This document shows positions 20,436-23,736 of a stretch of 23,736 bases of DNA, piece by piece. Origin of the DNA: CAZEBW01 sp964510205 (lineage in GTDB: Bacteria > Chloroflexota > Anaerolineae > VGOG01); the NCBI GenBank assembly GCA_964510205.1, contig CAZEBW010000055.1, positions 1 through 23,736 of the forward strand, given 5' to 3'. Under the pieces are notes generated by a model. The model was not told the DNA's origin, ran no database searches, and worked only from the letters and a program-made list of their open reading frames with translations. Numbering within the stretch: the stretch's first letter is position 1; every line of letters starts with the position of its first letter. A program made the translations under genes and the position numbers.

Positions 20436-21274
20436 AGCAACTCCTTCCTATTTCTCTGATAGTCCCGCATCTTCTCTTTCCAATCGGCGTAGTCTGCCAC
20501 GACGAGATGCCCTCCGTGATAGGGAATGCGAGCCGGCTGGGGCAATACCTCCTCCAGGTCAGATAGCAGGGTCAGCAGTGTTTGGCCATCAATCGCCTCC
20601 CAGGCCACATCTTGGAGAAAGACGGCCAGCGTCCGGGCGCGGCGGCCAGGCAGCCAGACACGGGTGATGAAAAAATCGCTCGACACCCTTTCCCCACTCG
20701 CCTTCAGCAGAAAATACACGCTGGTCTTCACATCACCTCGAAAGCCGGAGGAGATGAGCAAGTCGTGAGGTGATCGGCGATCATCTGGGTCAAGTAAGTC
20801 GTGAGCCTGGAAACGCAGCCCAGACCGCTCCAAATCGCGGAAGATTTCCACTTCGAAGGCATAGCCCTTGCAAAATGACTGCCACCAGTACAGACAGTAC
20901 GCCATGAGGAGGCGGGATTCGGGATAACGTTCGGGGTCATGCAAACCCATCTCGGTCAGGTCTCGGTAGATATGCTGTGCGGCGGCTGCCCAAAGGGGGA
21001 TGCTTCCTTGCCCGACGTCTTCCAGGTCGAGCAGGCCCTTGATGAAAGGTGTGGCATAGCGCGCATCCACCAGTTCCTCATAGCCCCGCGCGAACGTTTA
21101 GGCCCGATCATCCCCCCGAACGATGACGGCGTGGCGCAGCAGGTTGAACGCCTCGATGACCAGCGGCCACTCAGAGCCGGATAGTTCACCAATGCGCTCC
21201 ACATAGCGCTGTACAATGGTGCGATGATCAGCTATCACATCTGGCGGAATGAAAATACGACGGATAACGCTCAT
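20432..21274 (-). pseudogene. Nuclease-like gene interrupted by an in-frame TAA
   Basis: From ATG 21274 the frame reads MSVIRRIFIPPDVIADHR ... VIVRGDDRA, meets TAA, then continues in the same frame as TFARGYEELVDARYATPF and onward to 20432: about 280 codons as one helical, protein-like product. The part after the stop can start at GTG 21070 (212 aa), with GAGGAA nearby. Residues SPHDLLISSGFRGDVKTSVY have the spacing of a PD-(D/E)xK nuclease core (D in HDLLI, then DVK), with an acidic FEVEIFRDLE helix before it; this is an inference from motif shape only. A strong AAGGAGG (about 21300-21306) stands 26 nt before ATG 21274, next to a 9-codon TTG frame ending in ATGA overlap. Pseudogene, sequencing error or a split gene all remain open. 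Confidence 0.55.
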
Positions 21275-21433
21275 AGGTCTGCTCGCAGTCCCTTTTCCAA
21301 TTTCCTCCTTCAGATCAAGCCCAGGATTACGCCGCCAGCCAGGGCAGCTGTGCAGTTAGCCCAGGTTGCGCTAGAGTCCCCGCGATGAGAGAACGAAGCC
21401 CGCCTTCAGGGCTGGGTCTAGCCCGCAGGCGGT

Positions 21434-21480
21434 GTCCTGAGCCTTGTCCTGAGCTCCGTCGAAGGGCCGTCGAAGGAGCT
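21434..21480. repeat. Dispersed TTCGAC/CTCAGGAC-type repeat, intergenic copy
   Basis: The minus strand reads CCTTCGACGG twice, then GAGCTCAGGACAAGGCTCAGG. It shares these words with the copy inside the second O-antigen ligase gene (13397-13443). The surrounding interval 21275-21600 has no gene that I can support; it holds this element and the 41-bp direct repeats. Confidence 0.6.
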
Positions 21481-21491
21481 TTGTTCTTTTA

Positions 21492-21532
21492 GCCCAGAGC
21501 TTCAGCTCGGGGCAGTCGCTAGAACGCCCCTC
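21492..21532. repeat. 41-bp direct repeat, copy 1
   Basis: Identical to 21574-21614 over 41 bp. Each copy contains the hairpin CCCAGAGCT-TC-AGCTCGGG with one bulged A, then GCAGTCGCTAGAACGCCCC. This copy is intergenic, downstream of the sugar transferase stop. Confidence 0.9.
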
Positions 21533-21573
21533 GGTGGCGCAGTCGCTGCCATCGCACAGGCTACCGTCGTTAT

Positions 21574-21614
21574 GCCCAGAGCTTCAGCTCGGGGCAGTCG
21601 CTAGAACGCCCCTC
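21574..21614. repeat. 41-bp direct repeat, copy 2, overlapping the sugar transferase 3' end
   Basis: A perfect second copy, 82 bp from the first. Its last 14 bp are the final codons and TAG of the 21601-23016 gene, so copy 1 looks like a duplicated gene end. The hairpin could act as a 3' stabiliser for the transcript; no U tract follows it. Confidence 0.9.
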
Positions 21615-23016
21615 TCCCTTTGATCACCAAGCCGACGGTCTTCCACAGAATCTGCAGGTCCAACAAGAGCGAATAGTTCTGGATGTAGTACAGGTCGTCT
21701 TCGACGTGCAGGTGCAGGGGCTTGTCGCTGCGGCCGCTGATGGCCCACCAACTGGTCATGCCCTGGGGCACGGCGAACCGCTGGCGCTGCCAGGGCTCAT
21801 ATTGCTCCACCAGCCAGGGCATCTCTGGTCGGGGTCCCACCAGGCTCATGTCCCCCTTGAGGACGTTGAAAAACTGCGGCAGCTCGTCCAGGCTCCAGCG
21901 GCGCAGCCACCGCCCCACCCGAGTGATGCGGGGGTCGTGTCTGATCTTGTGAATGATCTCGCCATCCTGGGTGAGCTGAGCGACCTCAACCCAGTGCTCT
22001 TCAGCCCCCGCTATCATAGAGCGAAACTTATACATCCAGAAGATCTTCCCGTTCTCCCCCATCCGCTGTTGTTTGAAGATGATGGGGCCTGGGGAGTCCA
22101 GTTTGATAAGGACGGCAATGAGGAGCAGCAGCGGCCAAAGCAGCAAGAGCAAAGCGGTGGTAGCGACGAGGTCGAACAGGCGCTTCGCGAAGCGCTGAAG
22201 GTCGCCAATGGCTGGTTCGCGCAACCCGATCATGGGGATTCCGGCGAAGATGCCCACCTGGGCGCGGGGGAAGGCCAAGTCGAAGAAATCGGGAACCACT
22301 TTCACGCGAACGGGGTACTTTTGCAGCTCGGCTATCAAATTGGCCAGGCGAGTCCGATCGTGATGTTTTAGGGCAATAACCACTTCATCAATGTCATGAT
22401 CTTCCACCACCTCGCAGGCCTGATCCAGGGTGCCAAGCACGGGCAAGTCTTCTATCATCGTCCCTTCTGCTTGGGAATCCTCAGCCAGAACCCCGACCGT
22501 CTCCAGCCCCATGTACTCGTATTCTCCCAGAACTTGGGCCACCTCACGAGCCAGCGAATCCGCGCCGACGATCAGCACGCGGGTCATACCTTGATGGCGG
22601 CTGCGGCGGAGGCGAAAGACAGCTCGCAGCACAGCGCGATAGATTGAGAGAAGGCCAAGATCAATCAGCAAGAAATACACAAACAGGTAGCGGGGGATCT
22701 CGCGGAAAGTGAGATAGAGGATACCGGCGAGGGTGAGGCCGGCCAGCGTGGTACCCAGAAAGACCAGTTGGAACTCGTCAACAGCCCGGAACACCCGGTT
22801 CGGGTTATAGAGAGATAAGACCATGAAGATCAGCGTCCAGATCACGGCTACCAGCCCATAGACCGGTAAGGGCACCCGCGCCATCTCCCAGGGAATCCGG
22901 TCGCCGTAGGGCAAGTGAAAGCGGAGCAGGCTGGCTACGAACAGGGCGACCTCGGTCAGGATGAGGTCCGTGATATAGAGGAACACCATATAACTGGTAC
23001 TGAATCTCTTGAACAT
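21601..23016 (-). CDS. Undecaprenyl-phosphate glycosylphosphotransferase (second copy)
   Basis: Encodes 471 aa with the same domain order as the 15636-17030 product: four or five N-terminal helices, a Rossmann-like domain (TRVLIVGADSLAREVAQVL), a re-entrant helix ending KLDSPGP and the catalytic domain with YKFRSM, RWSLDELPQFFNVLKGDMS (catalytic DE) and VGPRPEMPW. Like that enzyme it should load a sugar phosphate onto undecaprenyl phosphate; two such enzymes suggest two initiating sugars or two glycans. GAGGGG lies 9 nt before ATG 23016. It starts 13 nt after hicA, so it is probably transcribed from the hicBA promoter, an unusual arrangement. Its 3' end lies in a 41-bp repeat. Confidence 0.94.
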   Translation of the reverse strand: MFKRFSTSYMVFLYITDLILTEVALFVASLLRFHLPYGDRIPWEMARVPLPVYGLVAVIWTLIFMVLSLYNPNRVFRAVDEFQLVFLGTTLAGLTLAGILYLTFREIPRYLFVYFLLIDLGLLSIYRAVLRAVFRLRRSRHQGMTRVLIVGADSLAREVAQVLGEYEYMGLETVGVLAEDSQAEGTMIEDLPVLGTLDQACEVVEDHDIDEVVIALKHHDRTRLANLIAELQKYPVRVKVVPDFFDLAFPRAQVGIFAGIPMIGLREPAIGDLQRFAKRLFDLVATTALLLLLWPLLLLIAVLIKLDSPGPIIFKQQRMGENGKIFWMYKFRSMIAGAEEHWVEVAQLTQDGEIIHKIRHDPRITRVGRWLRRWSLDELPQFFNVLKGDMSLVGPRPEMPWLVEQYEPWQRQRFAVPQGMTSWWAISGRSDKPLHLHVEDDLYYIQNYSLLLDLQILWKTVGLVIKGRGAF

Positions 23017-23029
23017 AAGAGCATTCCCC

Positions 23030-23251
23030 TCACAACAGCTCTTTGAACTCCTCGACAGTCAGCCCCGCTTTGCGAATCAAGTCGCGCAAAAGGCCCGGCC
23101 CCAGGACGCGGTGCAAGGGGATAGAAAGAGTATAAATGGAGCCGGGTTTGGTTAGAATAACATGACTTCCCCGCTGACGAGCTATTTCCCATCCCGCCCG
23201 TTGAAAAGCCCGCACGGCCTTTCGTCCGGAAATACGCGGCAGCTTAGGCAT
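23030..23251 (-). CDS. hicA: HicA-type mRNA interferase toxin
   Basis: Encodes 73 aa: a lysine/arginine-rich dsRBD-like fold with the family pattern ISGRKAVRAFQRAGWEIARQ and the catalytic-type His in GSHVILTKPG. HicA toxins cleave mRNA when not held by HicB. ATG 23251 is chosen (GGAGG or GAGG upstream, MPKLPRISGR is the usual start); the frame opens five codons earlier with TTG. It overlaps hicB by 8 nt, here in the order hicB then hicA. Confidence 0.9.
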   Translation of the reverse strand: MPKLPRISGRKAVRAFQRAGWEIARQRGSHVILTKPGSIYTLSIPLHRVLGPGLLRDLIRKAGLTVEEFKELL

Positions 23252-23456
23252 AGGCGGGAACCTCAACCTCCAAACTCTGGATCGTAAGCGGCAATCCTTT
23301 CTCTCGGCGTACTTCCAGGCACAGTTGAATGGCCTCCTGGATATTCTGCAAGGCCTCCTCCTCCGTCTTCCCTTGACTCATGCAACCGGGGATAAGGGGG
23401 CACTCCACGACATACCATCCTTCCTCATCCTGATAGATCGTTACAGGAAGCCTCAT
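23244..23456 (-). CDS. hicB: HicB-type antitoxin
   Basis: Encodes 70 aa with the HicB partial RNase H-like fold: TIYQDEEGWYVVECPLIPGC, SQGKTEEEALQNIQEAIQLCLE. The length is typical of short HicB forms without a C-terminal DNA-binding domain, so self-repression would need another factor (inference). GGAGGGAGGGAG directly precedes ATG 23456, a very strong ribosome site that should favour antitoxin synthesis over toxin. It is first in the hicB-hicA-sugar transferase run. Confidence 0.92.
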   Translation of the reverse strand: MRLPVTIYQDEEGWYVVECPLIPGCMSQGKTEEEALQNIQEAIQLCLEVRREKGLPLTIQSLEVEVPAYA

Positions 23457-23490
23457 AACTCCCTCCCTCCTTTTTGATCAAGCCTTCAGT

Positions 23491-23570
23491 CAATGTCATT
23501 AAGTTAGCTCATCAGTCCCGTCCTCGGGACGCCCGGAGACGGGCTTTGGAGCCTTATCTTAATGACATTG
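23491..23570. repeat. 80-bp inverted-repeat element in the hicBA leader
   Basis: CAATGTCATTAAG (23491-23503) and its exact reverse complement (23558-23570) bound 54 bp. Inside, GTCCC/GGGAC (23515-23530) and CCCGTC/GACGGG (23517-23543) are mutually exclusive stems. It is MITE-like in form but encodes nothing. It lies between the predicted promoter and hicB, so it should be transcribed as a stable stem. Confidence 0.75.
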
Positions 23571-23617
23571 AGCGTTCAGCGTTCAGTCTTGGTTTTCTAA
23601 GTCTGCACCGTGAGCTA

Positions 23618-23646
23618 ATTATACCACACCGGGAAGCGAAAAACAA
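23618..23646 (-). promoter_or_regulatory. Promoter of hicBA and the sugar transferase
   Basis: On the minus strand TTGTTT (23641-23646), a 17-bp spacer and a perfect TATAAT (23618-23623) with a TGG extended -10. The predicted start near 23611 gives a leader of about 155 nt that contains the 80-bp inverted repeat. Confidence 0.65.
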
Positions 23647-23736
23647 ACTCGCACTAGAGGTGCCTCCCGAAAGTTTTTGGCGTAATCCTTGACTAGCGAC
23701 CGCTGGTTGAGTAGCTCGTAGCGTAGCGAAGAGCGT

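Noticed and set aside
20956..21216. 86-codon minus-strand frame near the interrupted gene
   Set aside because: Its Ser/Trp-rich composition is poor, and the alternative frame across the TAA reads as a continuous protein-like sequence with the downstream gene.

Overview
The window looks like a scaffold piece from an uncultured bacterium, most likely a Chloroflexota (Anaerolineae-type) genome. That is an inference from the gene mix: a fused ATP sulfurylase/APS kinase, paired O-antigen ligase-TPR proteins, Uma2, DUF433/DUF5615 and HicBA modules, and abundant heptameric and palindromic dispersed repeats. No rRNA or marker tree can be run here. A 100-N assembly gap lies at 18309-18408.

Layout. 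(1) 1-543: a tRNA cluster (Phe, Gly, Cys, Leu) behind a near-consensus sigma-70 promoter. (2) 677-5486, minus strand: a probable operon transcribed sat/cysC -> Uma2-family protein -> DUF433 -> DUF5615 -> type I phosphodiesterase/alkaline-phosphatase-fold protein. (3) 5487-5739: divergent promoters with a palindromic repeat between them. (4) 5740-12611, plus strand: O-antigen ligase-TPR protein, lgt, then a REC-GAF-PAS-histidine kinase overlapping an OmpR-type response regulator. (5) 12646-18051, minus strand: glycosyltransferase 2 -> polyprenyl glycosylphosphotransferase -> a second O-antigen ligase-TPR protein, paralogous and inverted relative to the first. (6) 18052-18508: a hairpin-rich tandem repeat broken by the N gap. 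(7) 18484-21274, minus strand: a UPF0104-type flippase-like membrane protein preceded by tightly overlapping small genes of unknown function, two of which carry lesions (an in-frame TAA and a frameshift). (8) 21275-21600: non-coding, filled with dispersed repeats. (9) 21601-23456, minus strand: HicB-HicA and a second polyprenyl glycosylphosphotransferase, behind an extended -10 promoter and an 80-bp inverted-repeat leader. 23647-23736 shows only a repeat-like fragment.

How the genes may work together. The two glycosylphosphotransferases, the GT2, the flippase-like protein and the two ligase/polymerase-like proteins form a surface glycan module: lipid-linked initiation, extension, then polymerisation or ligation. 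Lgt supplies lipoprotein lipidation, and the kinase/regulator pair is a complete phosphorelay with an unknown signal. The fused Sat/CysC makes APS and then PAPS, for sulfate assimilation or for sulfation.

The most unusual content is not a single gene. Heptameric repeat arrays sit in frame at the same two places in both ligase paralogs and also form the start region of sat/cysC. A second palindromic repeat family has a 31-bp perfect palindrome nested in one copy. The uncharacterised cassette at 19600-21274, with a possible PD-(D/E)xK nuclease-like gene, is the best candidate for an undescribed system, but it appears decayed in this assembly.
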